Positions 22,297 through 34,559 of a stretch of DNA of 64,000 bases are shown here, piece after piece. The notes below the pieces were generated by a model that worked only from the letters and a program-made list of their open reading frames with translations, was not told the DNA's origin and searched no databases. The stretch is from assembly GCA_036346255.1 (NCBI GenBank), contig CM070628.1:11113840-11177839 (forward strand), read 5' to 3'. Position numbers and translations under genes: made by a program. Source of the DNA: Ampelocalamus luodianensis (Eukaryota; Streptophyta; Magnoliopsida; Poales; Poaceae). The stretch's first letter is position 1. Each line of letters starts with the position of its first letter.

Positions 22297-25200
22297 GGTT
22301 CTAGGAAGGTTGTGTGACTCATTTGAAAAAATTTACAATTTTTAGAAATTATTTGAATATTTTAAGAGGCTAGTCAAACCTGTTGACCCTGGTCAAACCC
22401 TAACTCAGAACCTTGAAAAATTTCTAGGGAAAAATGTTTTGCATAAAAACCTCTAGAAATTTTATACAAGGTCAATCCTTGAGGCAGCAAACTCCTGTAA
22501 AAATTTTAGAATTTCTGGAGTTAATTTGCTATCTCTAACTATTTTTTCCAAGTTATCAGCTTCAATTTAAACCCTTGGTCAAAGTACTGTTGGACTCGAG
22601 TCAGACTCGAGCCCAACCTCCCTTCTTGGTTGAATCCAACCCCTCCCGCACCGGCTCAGCCTTTTCAAAACGCGCGATCAATGTCAACTGTTAGATCTCC
22701 ATCGGGCCGCCCCCATCGTGTATGCCTTTCGGACCTCCAATCGCACCATCGCATGTTAGCCGTTGGATTTTAATGCAACCATTGCGGTGCATCCCCCTTT
22801 TTTGCGCTCGGTCACACCGCTCAAACCGGCTCAAGCCACTTGGTTGAACCCGATCAATTAATTGCACTCGGGCTCGTTTCAAAGCGGCTCTTGGTTTTCA
22901 ACCATTGGATTTCCATCGGACGATCCTGATCGCTTGTGCCGTTCGGACCGCCCGAACGTTGCGTTAAATCGTGGCCGTCCAATTATGATCCAACCGTTGG
23001 GGGTTGGACCTATGCCTGTTGGTTTGACTCAACCCTTTAGTCACTTCGGGCTCGAGCCATTTGTTTGTCTCACTTACATGTGGGCCCTCGCCTCCTGGTC
23101 ATCTTCTTCTTCGCAGAGCGCGTGCGCCACGGCGTGGGCGGCAGTGGCTTGTCACCTCCATGGAGTCCTTCAATGGCTCTTTGCTGCAAGCATTAAATGT
23201 GCATCAGAGCTTCTCCCCCGAAAGTCCTGGTCTTACCTACTCCCGTCGCTCAACTTGTCCATGATAGTGCTATAAGCCAAGTTCACCGTGGAGCATTGCT
23301 TCGCTCAAAACCCTATCTCTCCAGCTATATAAAGCCCTTGAGCTCCTCTTGGTGTTCTTTTGAACACCATAGTAGCCTTGCCTTGCTTCCCCTCTGCTTA
23401 TTTGAGCTCAAACACCAAGAACCCTAAAACTCCATTGTCGGTCGTGCAAGCTCTTCATTGCCACCAGTGCTCTAGTGGTTCAATTGCAACTCCTTTCGTG
23501 TCAACTTGTTCCTTTAATAACCTTAAGCATTTCCCTTAACTTAATTTTGTTTGACCTTCACAGAGATTGTCAAATTTGAGGTTTGTTCAAATTCGGCCGA
23601 GTTCATCCCCTTTCTTCCTCAGCTCCAGTAAGGACTTCATTCTTAAATTCCTTGCTCATGGACTATCTATGAGCTATAATGGAGCTAACCCAATGACCCG
23701 GTCCTTCTCTTGTTGCTCAAGTTGTCCTCTCCACTTCTTCTTCTTCAGCGCCAGCAAGCTCCTTCATTGCCGAAGCTACTCCGGCCACCCCTAAGCTTCT
23801 TCAACACTAAGGTACCTACTAGTAGTCCCTAGAAGCTGGGCACTGCTTCTCTGAACCGCTGTGGAGCTCCTTTTTTCTTTTTGTCTTTCGGCCGTGTTAA
23901 TCACCACCGCCTCTCTCCGGCTCGTCAGCGTTCTAGACCGTCGCCGCCGTCGAGGTTGCCTCTAGTGGTTGCGCAATGTTATTGCGAACCCATTTTGACC
24001 TTTGGGTTGCGCCGCCGTGACCGGAGTCGCCGGCGGTGAGCTTTTCTTTTCCCTTGGGCTTTTGTCGGACGTAAATGACGTTGTAGCGTTGTCATTAGGA
24101 CAAAGCTCCGATCATTAATTGTTAATTATTATTTAATCATTGATTAAACAATAAATGGCTGTCCTAAAATGACTTAATGAGTCGCTGCCATATGGGCCCG
24201 CACTTTTAAAACCCCGTGCGTTTTTGAATCGTTGTGAGTGGACATTAATGGTCACTTACATGTGGGCCTGCATCTTTAATCCCTACGCTGTGCGCGTGCG
24301 CAACACTTAGTTGATCCTGGACCGTCGATTTTGAGATCAACGGCCCAGATCTTCGGGAACGTTTGGACCACCGAACTCCCCAAATCGTTGTGAGCCGTCC
24401 GTTTCTAGATCCGTGGCTCAGATCTCGTGCACGTTCGGACCTCCGAAGGTGACCTTGATATGAGCCGTTCCTTTTTAGATCCACGGCCCAAGTTTGTTAA
24501 AGCATTCAGGAGGTTCGAAGAATCCCTCTCTTGTGGACCGTTGGATCTTGATCCAACGGTGGCTCTGTTGGGCCTTCGTGCGCGCGTTGTGCTCCAGTTC
24601 GTTTGGGCCGCTGGATTCCATCTCGACGGCCCAGAAATTTTCCGTTTGAGTTAAGTTTAATTAAAAACCCGAGAGCATTTATTTGTAAACCGAAAATTGT
24701 GTTAAACTTCAAAATGTCATAACTAATTCATTTTAACTCCATTTTAGATGATTCAAACTTTTTTAAATGTCTATGTAACTGAACTTTGATCTAAAAATGT
24801 GTCTGGACACTATTCTGTACCAAAAAATTTTGTAGGTTGTATTAACTTGCTTTAGCCTTAAATTAGTGCTTTAGAAATTCCTTTAAACTTGTAAAATGCA
24901 TAAGTAATTCTCTGTAACTCCAAATTTAGTAAACTAAAAGGTGTTAGATTCCTCTGTTAATATGCTTTAGTATAGAATAGGTTTTATTTATGTCTTTGCT
25001 TCCGAAAAAATGATGTGCACTAGTTTCATATCTTAGAAAAATCATAAGAAAATCAATTTAACTCCAAATGAAGTGAGCCCATTTTTGTTGTGCTTAGAAT
25101 GCCATGATCTGTCTACCATAAAATTTTCATGATAAAAAACTTTCTAAAAATTTGGGCGATGGACAGTAACATAAAGCAATTAAATTGGAATTTTGAGCCG

Positions 25201-27112
25201 AATGAAATTGTTTAGGCTATAACTTTTGCATGCTTAGTCCAAATTGAATGATTCTTGTTGCTAAATTAATTTAAAATCATGCTCTTTCGGCTGTGTAAAT
25301 TTCATGGATTTTGGATGACTTTGGATTTTGAGTCTTTTTCAGTGTTCGTCATTTTTATTAGATTTTCTCGTTCTTGCGATAGGTTCCGAAGAATTTATTG
25401 AACCCGAGAGTGATCCTCAGCAACAAGATTGTGATCTTCAGCAAGACAAGCAGATGTAGCATCATTTGATCATATTGCTCCTATTATTTTCAAAGTCTAA
25501 TATCTTGTTTGCAAAATTTATGTATGCATGTGCTATTTTGTTGTTAAATTATTGTTGGTAGTTGATCCTTTAGATGCATAATCTGTAGGCAAATGTTCAT
25601 TCTCTACTACTAAGCCTTGGATTATCTTGCTGTGATTTAGAGTTCGTTGGATGAGCCATTGTCACTTAGTAGTTTACGAGTTAATGTTGCTTAGTCGTGC
25701 TTAGCTACCGGTAGAATTGGGTGGTTGTCGACTTAGTCGATGACCTTGATCACATAAAAACTTATTATGATTTTATGTTCAGCACCTTATGCTATGTTTA
25801 AATTGAGAAAACTAAAACTGGAAACAAAATGTTTTAGACTTGGGCACAATGGTAAGATGGTGTGCTTTTGGGTATGACTGGTTGGTGCTCGAGTCAATAA
25901 AGACCGAATTACTTGCGCTATTGATCCAAGCACTTTTGCGTGCTAACCCCACTAGAGGGATATGAGACCTCTCCTTTCTTAGTACTTTGGCGTGTGTTAA
26001 CTCCGAGTCGTAGGAGGATGCGCGTGTTGTGGTAAAATGAGGTGGTGTTATGTGTTGGGTGCATGGGAGTGGAATCCTTTCTAGGTTCTCCACACCGAGG
26101 GACGTTGTAGTTGTCCAGGTTGCTTTACCCTATATGGGTAGTTGACTCCTGGCTTTACAATGACTCCGATGCAACGTATGAATTTCTATCCATACGGGCG
26201 ACTCGTGGTTAATACACAATATTGGAAAACGTTTCGTAGGACTTAGTTGTGCCGGCATACTTTCGAAAGTGTGCTTAATCTTGTGGAAAAAAGGCGGTCT
26301 GAAATGTGGGTACATTGGTACACCCCTGCAGGGTTAAATCTATTTGAATAGCCTCGTCCTAGGTTATGGACACGCTTGGTTATTTTCCGTAAGAATTAGA
26401 CTATAACCTTTTCACTAAAACTTGAATTGGGTGGTACAAATTGGGAATTCGTTTTATGTTGTGGTGGCTATTGGGTTAGTCACCTCTAGGTTGTTATTTA
26501 TGTTACTTATTGTTGTCTCGCTATTATTTCAACAATTAAAAACAGATTTGATCAATTGCTTTCAATCTATTACATTATTGCAAATGAAAATTGCTTTATG
26601 CGTCCAATGAACCATATAACCATCTCCTTTGTTTCAGTTTGCATGTAGCTATGTATAGGCTTGTTACCCGTAAGTCTTGCGAGTACATTTTTGTACTCAT
26701 CTGCATTGCTTTATTGTTGCAGAGGAAGAAGTGGATCCCCACGGGATCAACTTTTGTGAGTTTTGCTGCGGTGGGTGCGACTAGCTTGGCGACCCGGTCG
26801 GTTGCCTTGTGGGTTATTGGCTAACCGATTGACTTTTGTTATCGCCATCTTATGGCACTTTTGCTTCCGCTGTTATTTGTTACTTTGATGTCAATTGGCC
26901 GGTTAGCTCTTGTGTAATAACTCTATATTGTGTATGTCTTTTGCTAGACTTGGTATTGTAAGTTATATGAAAATGATACATGATTTTGTAAAGATGTATG
27001 TGTGCTGCAATTCTGGGAAGCACGTGTCCATTGAGGCTCAGGATATTTAATTGGTAATACTAGAACTATTTAGAGGTTAAGTATTACGAGTTAAATACCC
27101 CGGGTCCTCACA
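22297..27112 (+). mobile_element. Solo LTR copy B, same family as copy A, 5'-truncated
   Basis: The reverse complement of copy A aligns from the shared end GGGTCCTCACA (27112) back to TGTGTGACTC near 22303, but about 240 bp of the LTR start is missing. Shared landmarks include CTTCCCAGAATTGCAGCACA (inverse), CTTGCGAGTACATTTTTGTA and CTATTTGAATAG. It interrupts the Copia 3' LTR. Its 22600-24660 part is less like copy A and lacks the large minisatellite. No target duplication remains because the 5' end is lost. Confidence 0.8.
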
Positions 27113-27195
27113 GTCCCCTACGATATATAGTCTACAAGGGATGAGGAGCCCACCACGGGCCAGTCCTGCAAGGCCTGGGCCCATGTTTCCTAACA

Positions 27196-27672
27196 CCTCC
27201 CTTGGGCACTCATCCGATATGTTCATGTCTCATCAAAACTCCATAAAACCTTAGTGGAAAAAATTGAAAAAAGAGTACATGAAACACGTTCTGCTGTGTT
27301 GCACAAATTACCTCATTAAAAAAAATCTTAGCCGAGAAACTTCAGGAAAACTCGTCAAGGAAAAAGAGTACAATCTAAGGAAAAAGAGTATAATTCACCC
27401 AATTTCATTTAATCTCTAGGATTTATTCTTTGGGTACTCGATCTTCATGATCAACTTTCAATAATGAGTTCGTGAAGATTCTTGCCCTGAATTCTGCACT
27501 TCTCTAAGTCTCATCATTCAAATTCTATGTATGCATCTTTCAAAGCTAGACGCTGAAAGTGACTTAGTAAATAAATATGCAAGATTTTCACATGACTTAG
27601 TATGTAGTACTTTAATTTTGTGGATATCATGGGGATATACTTATGATCTTAGGATGATGTTACAATTGGCAA
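27196..27672 (-). pseudogene. Copia RNase H C-terminus and 3' end
   Basis: The minus strand encodes a diverged version of the Copia tail, including LFTKSLSASSFE near 27560, which corresponds to the family's ADLFTKSLPT motif. The piece is separated from the rest of RNase H by the solo LTR at 27676-29764. Stops are present. Confidence 0.65.
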
Positions 27673-27719
27673 TGTTGTTGAATGTTTGTTGAAACAGTCG
27701 TTTTTTCAGCAAGTGTCAG

Positions 27720-28260
27720 GATAATCGGTAGTACCGGCGTGTAAGGAGCAGTACTACCGCATAGCGGTACGACCGCAAGTGTGGAGCGGTACTACCATAC
27801 TTAGTTGGTTCTTGTGGTAGGCCGATTGTTTCTAAGGGTTTTGAACGTTTTTGTGAAATGGTAATACCGTAGCTTGGGAGCGGTACTACCGCAGTCTGGT
27901 AGTTCCGCTTGTGTGTAGCGGTAGTACCGTTGAGCGGTATGACCGCATAATGAGCGGTATGTACTTTCCAGAGAAGGTGTTTTGGGGTTTTTGGTTCTCT
28001 CCTGGAAATTGATACAACCGCAAGAGAAAAGCGGTACTACCGCAAGTGCGGTAGTACCGATTTGAAGAGCGGTACGTAAATTACAGAGAGGTCTCATTTT
28101 TCCGAGATGAAATTTTGGCTAAGTCCCTTCTGGGCGGTAGTACTGGCTAGCAAAGGGCGGTGGTACCGCAGCTCCGAGGTGTGGTACGACCGCAGTGTTG
28201 TGAGCGGTACTACCGCAGGGCGGTAGTACCGGTGGTTAAATGGCGGTAGTACCGTTTGTG
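27720..28260. repeat. Cluster of short palindromic GCGGTA/TACCGC repeats
   Basis: Within 540 bp the motifs GCGGTACTACCGC, GCGGTAGTACCG and close variants occur roughly twenty times in both orientations with irregular spacing, with one more near 29525. They lie inside the solo LTR upstream of its TATA box. Confidence 0.8.
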
Positions 28261-28927
28261 AACTGATTGTCGATTCAATTGAAGATTTTTATTTGGGTTA
28301 GATCAATTTCATGGTTTTTAGTGCATTTATGTTGCATGATGCATGTTTTGACTAACGTGGGTCAAGTTGTGAAGAACTTGTTCTCGGAATCGTTTTCTTT
28401 GTTTATTGTTATGCAGGAAGCTTCGAGGTCAACGACGATGATGATCGGGACTAGGCTTGGAGAGCTGAGGTTCAGAACGATCGACGATGCCAGGTGAAGT
28501 CATTGGACTAAAATATGGTGCAAGATGGATAAAGGTGATCAAACGGGTAGTTCGGTTCAACTGGTTGGATCAAGCGGTGCGGGGGTCGGTGCAAGTATCA
28601 TGGTGATTTCGGTGGAAGCCGGATGGGAGAGACTTGCCGACATGATGAGAGCCACTAATCAACCTACACGTGGCGAAGCATGGGATTGCTTCATGAAGAT
28701 TGGACTCGGTCTTCGGAGAAGGAACGAGAAGGGGTATTTTGGTAATTTCACCTAAATACCGCCTTGATGACCTTTTGGCTAAACCACGGTGCGAGACGAT
28801 GCAAGGAGAAGTGGTTTAGGTCAAGAGAAGCTGAAGACGACGCTTGAAAATGCGTGCATAAGTGAAACCCGTTTGTGTGTGTGGACTTAACGGGTGCCCA
28901 TTAGGAATACTCTTCTAGAAGCTTGCC

Positions 28928-28940
28928 TCCACTATAAATA
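28928..28940 (+). promoter_or_regulatory. TATA box of the solo LTR
   Basis: CTATAAATAGGGG in the expected U3 position of a plus-sense Copia LTR, followed by a leader of about 830 bp to the LTR end. Inferred from motif and position. Confidence 0.6.
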
Positions 28941-29764
28941 GGGGAGGGTGCTGCGTGCACCTCTCAACCCTTTTCATTGAGTTGAAATCCTAGTTTGTGC
29001 TTAGGGAGAGGAAAGTGGAGAAGTTAGGGTTTTAGAGAGTTGGATTGATTGTGTGCTCTTGTGTTGAGCTTTGTCCTCCAGGATAGAGTGGCTGTAAACA
29101 AACATCAATCTCAAATCAATCCATGCAAGATTCCTTGAAGATGAGTCTCTGTTCGTTTTTGTTCTCTATTTTGTGATTTTGGTTGTTTCTTTGATCTATT
29201 GGTTTTCCTTTGGTTTCTTCCCTGGTTTTAGCTTGCTGTGACATGTGGGAATACATCTAGGATCATCTATCACCCACGAGCAAGTTTCTAGATCACTTTT
29301 TGGTTTTGACTCGGTTCTGGAGCAACCTTCACTCAAACTGAAAAAGGTCAAAACTTTGACGTGGATCTACACGATCCTTGGTTGGAATATGTTCCTGACA
29401 TCCTAGAGGGGTTATGTTTCAAGTCTCATGAAGTTTGACCGAGGGAATAAAAAAGTTATGCCAAGTTTTGATTTCGCGTGTAGGCTGTTCTTCCTGTTCA
29501 TCCGCTGATTTCACTGTTCATCTGTAGTACCGCAGTGTCCATTGTGGTAGTTCTGATTTTACTGTTCATCGGTGCTTCTTTGTGCTTTCTGTTGCTGTTC
29601 TTTAGGGGTTTGGAGTGGATTCAATACAAGCCTTTCGCTATGCTTACATACTAATCTTCATAGCTCTGATAGTTATTGGAGTGAAACTCTTATTGAATTC
29701 AATCACATGCGAAAAAGAATTCGTGCTCCTATTCACCCCCCTCTAGTCGCCTTTTCGGTCCAAC

Positions 29765-31545
29765 AAATTTCATCTATCTTTTGTATTCATGAGCATAGAA
29801 GAACTTAGGGTTGATATGCTTTGTGAGTTGAGTCTTCACATAATCCATCTGCACTTGTGCAACACAAGCTGCATTATCTTCATAGATAATAGTAGGAGTT
29901 TGCGCGGTATTCAATTCACACGACTGCTAGATGTGGTGAATCATCCGTCGAAGCCAAGCACATTCTCGTGAGGCCTCGTACAGTACTATGATTTCCGAGT
30001 GGTTCGTCGAAGTTGATACAAGATTTTGCTTAGGCGATTTCTATAAAATTGTAGTTCCACCACATAGGAATACATAGCCTGTTTACAATTTGGTTGTATG
30101 CGGGTCCGACAGGTACCGGCATCTACATAGCTAGTCATAGTCAGGTCTTGATTCTTTATGTAGAATAGAGCAAGGTCTTTGCTTCCTTGGAGGTATCAGA
30201 AGATGTCCTTTATCCCATGGCAATGCCTTTTGGTAGGTTCTGCACTATACCTTGCTAATAGGTTCACGGCAAATACGATATTCGGTCTAGTGCTGTTTGC
30301 TAAATACATAAGTGCTCCTATTGCACTTAAGTATGGGAATTCTGGTCTCAGAACTTTCTCCCCCTCTTCTCTAGGTATGTATGGATCCTTGTCTTGCTAC
30401 AAAGATCCCCCAACCATTGGCACTTTCAAAGGATATGCTTTTTCAAAGTCGAACCTTGCTAACACTTTTTGAGTGTAGATTAACTGATGCACTAATATCC
30501 CTTCAAGGACATGCTCAAGCTGTAAGCTTAGGCAATATTTGGTTTTACCCAAATCTTTCATTTCGAACTCCGACTCCAAGTAAGAGCTTGCTTCCTTAAT
30601 ATCCTCTAGGGTTCTGATGATATTCAGATCATTTACATACACTGAGATTATACAAAATCCATCCTGGGATCGTCGTATAAATACATAGGGACAATCTTCA
30701 TTGTTCATGTAGCCTTTCTTTCATAGAAAGTCGCTCAAACGATTATACCACATCCTGTCTAATTGCTTAAGTCCGTACAATGACTTTCTGAGTTTCACAC
30801 TGTATAGATTTCTATTTGCTCTATCTTGGTTCGGGACAGAGACACCTTCAGGTACCTTCATATAAATGTATGAATGCAAGTTTCCATAAAGGCATGTAGT
30901 TACCACATCCATCAATTTCATTTCTAAATTCAAGTTTACTACTATTGAGATTAAATATTTAAAGGTAGTCCCGCCCATGACCGGGGAATAGGTTTCTTCA
31001 TAATCAACTGCTGGACGTTGAGTGAAACCTTGTGTAACGAGTCTTGTTTTATATCTTACAACTCCATTATTTTCATTTCTCTTTCGAACAAATGCCCACT
31101 TATGACCTACGGGGTGCACATGGGGAGGCGTGCAACTTACAGGCCCAAACACCTATCTTTTATTCAGAGATAATAATTCAGTTTCTATTGCCTTCTTCCA
31201 ATATTTTCGATCTGATCTTTTCTTACATTCAGCGAGCGATGCAAACTCTGGATCAAGATCGATGATTGTGGTAATTTTTTTTGCAAAATAAATATCGACA
31301 TTGGCTGTTGTCTTATTCATAGATTCTCCCTTGGTCACATAGTTTATAGCTATTTCTTCATAGGGTGATTCTTCTAATGCTTCTACTTGCCCACTGTTGC
31401 TTCCAATTACGGGGGCAAGTCCCTTCAGTTTTTTAGCTCCGATGTGTGTGCACACATCCATGCTGGTATCTCCCTTTGTGGGAATGTTCAAATCCGGTAT
31501 GCCTTTTCCTGAAGGTTCCATACTGGTACTAAGCCTCAACTAGCT
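29765..31545 (-). pseudogene. Copia reverse transcriptase and RNase H (broken)
   Basis: The minus strand first encodes the RT N-terminal approach (YWKKAIETELLSLNKR near 31160), then the RT core (31152-30721: GHKWAFVRKRN, YEETYSPV, KLRKSLYGLKQLDRMWYNRL). A second frame (30708-30397) has the catalytic region as YVNDLNII where active enzymes have YVDD, a damaged motif. RNase H follows, with TIIYEDNAACVAQVQM near 29890. RT copies the element RNA into DNA. Frame changes near 30720 and several stops show it is dead. Confidence 0.88.
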
Positions 31546-32012
31546 CCCCTTCTGATTCTGAGGAACTTCAGTGATCGGCTGTGTCAAGTCCTTCTTATCC
31601 TTTTTCACCAGGTGTCCCCAGTTACTTGGGATTTGAGGAGTCGGAGTTCTCGTCCTTTCCCGAGGACTTTAGATGGGATTAGGGATACCTTCAACTTTCT
31701 TCGGTATTTCAACTCTCTTCGGTGTATTGCGTGCAAGCACATGCGACTTGGTCACGCTTTTCAAATCACTAAACTAGTTAGGCGGTTGATTCGCTAATGC
31801 TTGCAAATCAATTATCTTCCGAACTTCTCTGTTTGCTTCACTAGTGCGCTGGTCATGTGTATGGATTCCCGTGTCTTGCCACGTTATTTCCCGATATTTT
31901 TCATCAAGTGGTTGATTTTCTCCCCCTAATGACGAGATAGTATCCTCATCAAATATACTATCAGCGAATCGGACAATATGCAAATCTCCTTATATAGGGT
32001 CCAAATACCTGA
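31546..32012 (-). pseudogene. Copia pol linker between integrase and RT
   Basis: A diverged, stop-containing stretch on the minus strand. One open frame (31983-31774) includes DSIFDEDTISSLGG, resembling the acidic linker after Copia integrase. No catalytic motif is expected here. Confidence 0.45.
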
Positions 32013-32760
32013 TTACGAATGCTGTCTTATAACCAATGTATATCCCAGACTTTCGGAGGGGCCCATTGCAGTTCGCTGTGGTGGGGGAATAGGTACATAA
32101 TCTTTGCACCCAAATTTATGAAGATGATAAATTTTCGGTGTTGATCCTTGCGCTAGTTGCATAGGTGAATGGATCTTATATGTCGATGGTCTAAAGTTGA
32201 TGAGAGTTGTTGCGTGCCCCCAACATGTAGTTGGTAAATTACAATTCTGCAAAAAACGGTCGGGCAATAAATTTAGTCCTTTTAATTAATGCCTCTGCTA
32301 GTCCATTCTGGGTATGGACATACAGTACGGAATGCTTAACGTTAATTCCCATTGCCATACACTAATCATTAAATGCCTTTGAAGTAAATTCTCCGGCGTT
32401 GTCCATTCTAATGAACTTCACATGATGATCAGGAAAATTATTTTTAATTATCTGCAAGATTAGTTTTGCAAAAGCGTGATTTGTCGTAGACAATAAACAT
32501 ACGTGTGACCATTTCGAGAAAGCATCGATGAGCACCATAAAATACCTAAATGCCCTAACAGGGGCTGTATAGGACCGCACTTGTCTCCCTGGATACGGTC
32601 CAGGAATGTAAGGATTTCCTCCTTTACTTTCAGAGCAGAAGGTCTAGTGATTAATTTTCTGGTCGCACATGCGGGGCACACAAAAGTTTCCTGATTCGGG
32701 TAATTCTTTACATCGATATTATGTCCCTGTGAATTGTTAATTATATTTCTCATCATCCTA
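32013..32760 (-). pseudogene. Copia integrase (broken)
   Basis: Near 32750-32640 the zinc-binding part shows CPACATRKL after a histidine-containing segment (the HHCC finger). The core has FMVLIDAFSKWSHV (first Asp, near 32540), FIRMDNAGEF (second Asp, near 32400) and a diverged third motif near NGLAEA. The C-terminal side has GCKDYVPIP near 32100. Integrase inserts the DNA copy into the genome. The reading frame shifts at least three times and a stop follows TSKAFND. Confidence 0.85.
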
Positions 32761-33368
32761 AGACCTGGGTGGCATAATCTATCATGCTAGAGATAGAAAA
32801 GTTCAGAGCTTCTAAATATGGTTTTCAGGACAGTATAGGCTGCAGGTGCCTTAATATTAGTGTAGTATGGCTCAGTTTCATATGAAGGAAGTTCTTCTAA
32901 TACCCTTTTTCTATTTGCTTCATGCTTTGTAATGAGCAGGTATTCCTTACCATACTCTTCTTCAGTCTCTACATAGAAACCGTTAGTGCGAATATGCTTG
33001 AAACTTAGGAGAGTTATAGTCGATTCTAGGTAAAACAAAGTTTCTTTAATGACCAAAGTTGTGCCTATCGGGAGTATAACTGTTGTTTTTCCTGAGCCTA
33101 TTATACAAGTATCGCTGCCCGCAATTATCGTAAGACTACCAGTATTCTTGCTGATGGACTGAAAGAATTTTCTCTCTCTCAAGATGGTATTCGTTGTGCC
33201 ACTATCCGCTAAGCACACTTTCTCCATAAGGCGCCACATGCGTTCTGATACAAAGTATTTTATTAATATGAGGTAGGAAACAATCAACACACCAATAAAA
33301 TACTTCAAAATCAGACCATAACTTGCTATTATAAATACAAGAAAAATAAATCTTGTAGGACTCATCAT
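32761..33368 (-). pseudogene. Copia protease and pre-integrase region
   Basis: The minus strand contains CLADSGTTNTILRERKFF near 33220, the aspartic protease active site in its Copia form (DSGTT). The GAG-pre-integrase region follows with YLESTITLLSFKHIRTNGF. The upstream part of the open frame is unrelated to protease, and the frame joining it to gag is lost. Confidence 0.85.
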
Positions 33369-33539
33369 AAGAATTTAATGTTTTTGCTCTCATAGAGCTT
33401 ACAACCATTATTAAAATTATTCAATATTCTATCACAACCATAAACTGCAAGTGACTGTAAAAAGATCTAAGTGCAATGTATGCACTAGATCGAATCAACG
33501 AAGTATGTAGAAACTTCTGTCTAAATCTGCTCCATGGCG

Positions 33540-34550
33540 ATCTTCTCCTCTTGGACAACTACGGTTGTGGCCGCTCGATGTCCAAAGAAGGGGTGATGGG
33601 GGCTGCTACTAGGCTGTCCACATCCATGAGTGCAACTAATGGCAGTGGATCCTCCGTTCCTGCAATAGCGAGGTGTGTCTCATGTTGTCCTTTGCCCTTC
33701 TTCTTGGACCGAAAAGCATCAATAATGTGTTACGGCCCACGACAAATCCATGATCAATGCCCCCATATGCCACATTTGTAGCATCCTTGGTCCTGCTGGC
33801 CATAGGGCTTGTCATCGCGCTTTCTTTATCCGCCCTTCTTGGCTTGAGCATTTGACTCGACCTTGCGACCCACGACCTTACCCTTCTTACCTCTCTTCTT
33901 TGTGAGAGGCTTTCTCACCTTATAGCTGCTAGCATTGGCTTCATGGCCAACATTGTTACTAGGCGGCTATGAGATGTAGTTCTTCCTTAGAACCTCATCT
34001 TGAGGTTTCGCAACTTGCATAATGTCAATCAATTCGGTATACTCCTTGTAGCCGTCTTGGCGATAGTTACGTGCGGATTGCACCGTATTTAGGTAAAAAG
34101 GTAGAGAGAGTCTTCTCAATCATCTCATCATCTGTGATTATCTTACCACAGAGTTGAATACTGGTAAAGATTTTGTGTAAGGCAAAATTGTACTATCCCA
34201 CGGTCTTGAAGTCAGCAAAACGCAATCGGGTTCATTCCTGGTCTGCCCGAGGAAGAATAATGTACTTCAACTTCTCGAATTGTTTCTTTAGTGCAGTCCA
34301 CAAAGCTAGTGCGTTCTTCTCCGCTATATACTCATTCTTGAGTGTTAGGCAGAGATGGTGCCTGGGGAAGTGAAGTGACTGATCATTTTCCTCAGCAGCG
34401 GGATTGGCATCCTTTGATGTGCCAAATCCGATAGCAGCACAGAGCTTCTTGGCCCCAAGTACAATCTCGACGTCGGAGTCCTAAGTCAAGTAATTCTGGC
34501 CATGATGGGCCAGCTCTTCAAACTCTTGGTTCGTGATGCCAGTCATCTAC
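33540..34550 (-). pseudogene. Copia gag with zinc knuckle (broken)
   Basis: Reading the minus strand from an ATG near 34549, the text gives MTGITNQEFEEL, then LWTALKKQFEKLKY near 34290 and AKPQDEVLRKNY near 34000, typical of Copia gag (UBN2-like). A basic Lys/Arg stretch follows. A CX2CX4HX4C zinc knuckle lies near 33780-33740 (CYKCGIWGH, a stop, then SWIC). Gag packages the RNA in virus-like particles. At least four in-frame stops are present. Confidence 0.82.
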
Positions 34551-34559
34551 ATATTCATG

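Larger units (their letters stand above)
27676..29764 (+). mobile_element. Copia-type solo LTR (probably SIRE/Maximus-like) inserted in the older Copia RNase H
   Basis: It begins TGTTGAATG near 27676 and ends with CACCCCCCTCTAGTCGCC and CGGTCCAACA at 29764, an ending I associate with grass SIRE/Maximus LTRs. A promoter-like CACTATAAATAGGGG lies near 28930. It splits the minus-strand RNase H coding sequence, so it is younger than its host. Flanking bases AATGT and AATTT match at four of five positions, so the target duplication is uncertain. Confidence 0.7.

Noticed and set aside
27720..28260. CRISPR-like array
   Set aside because: Spacing is irregular, motifs occur in both orientations and the genome is a plant; it is a palindromic repeat cluster in an LTR.
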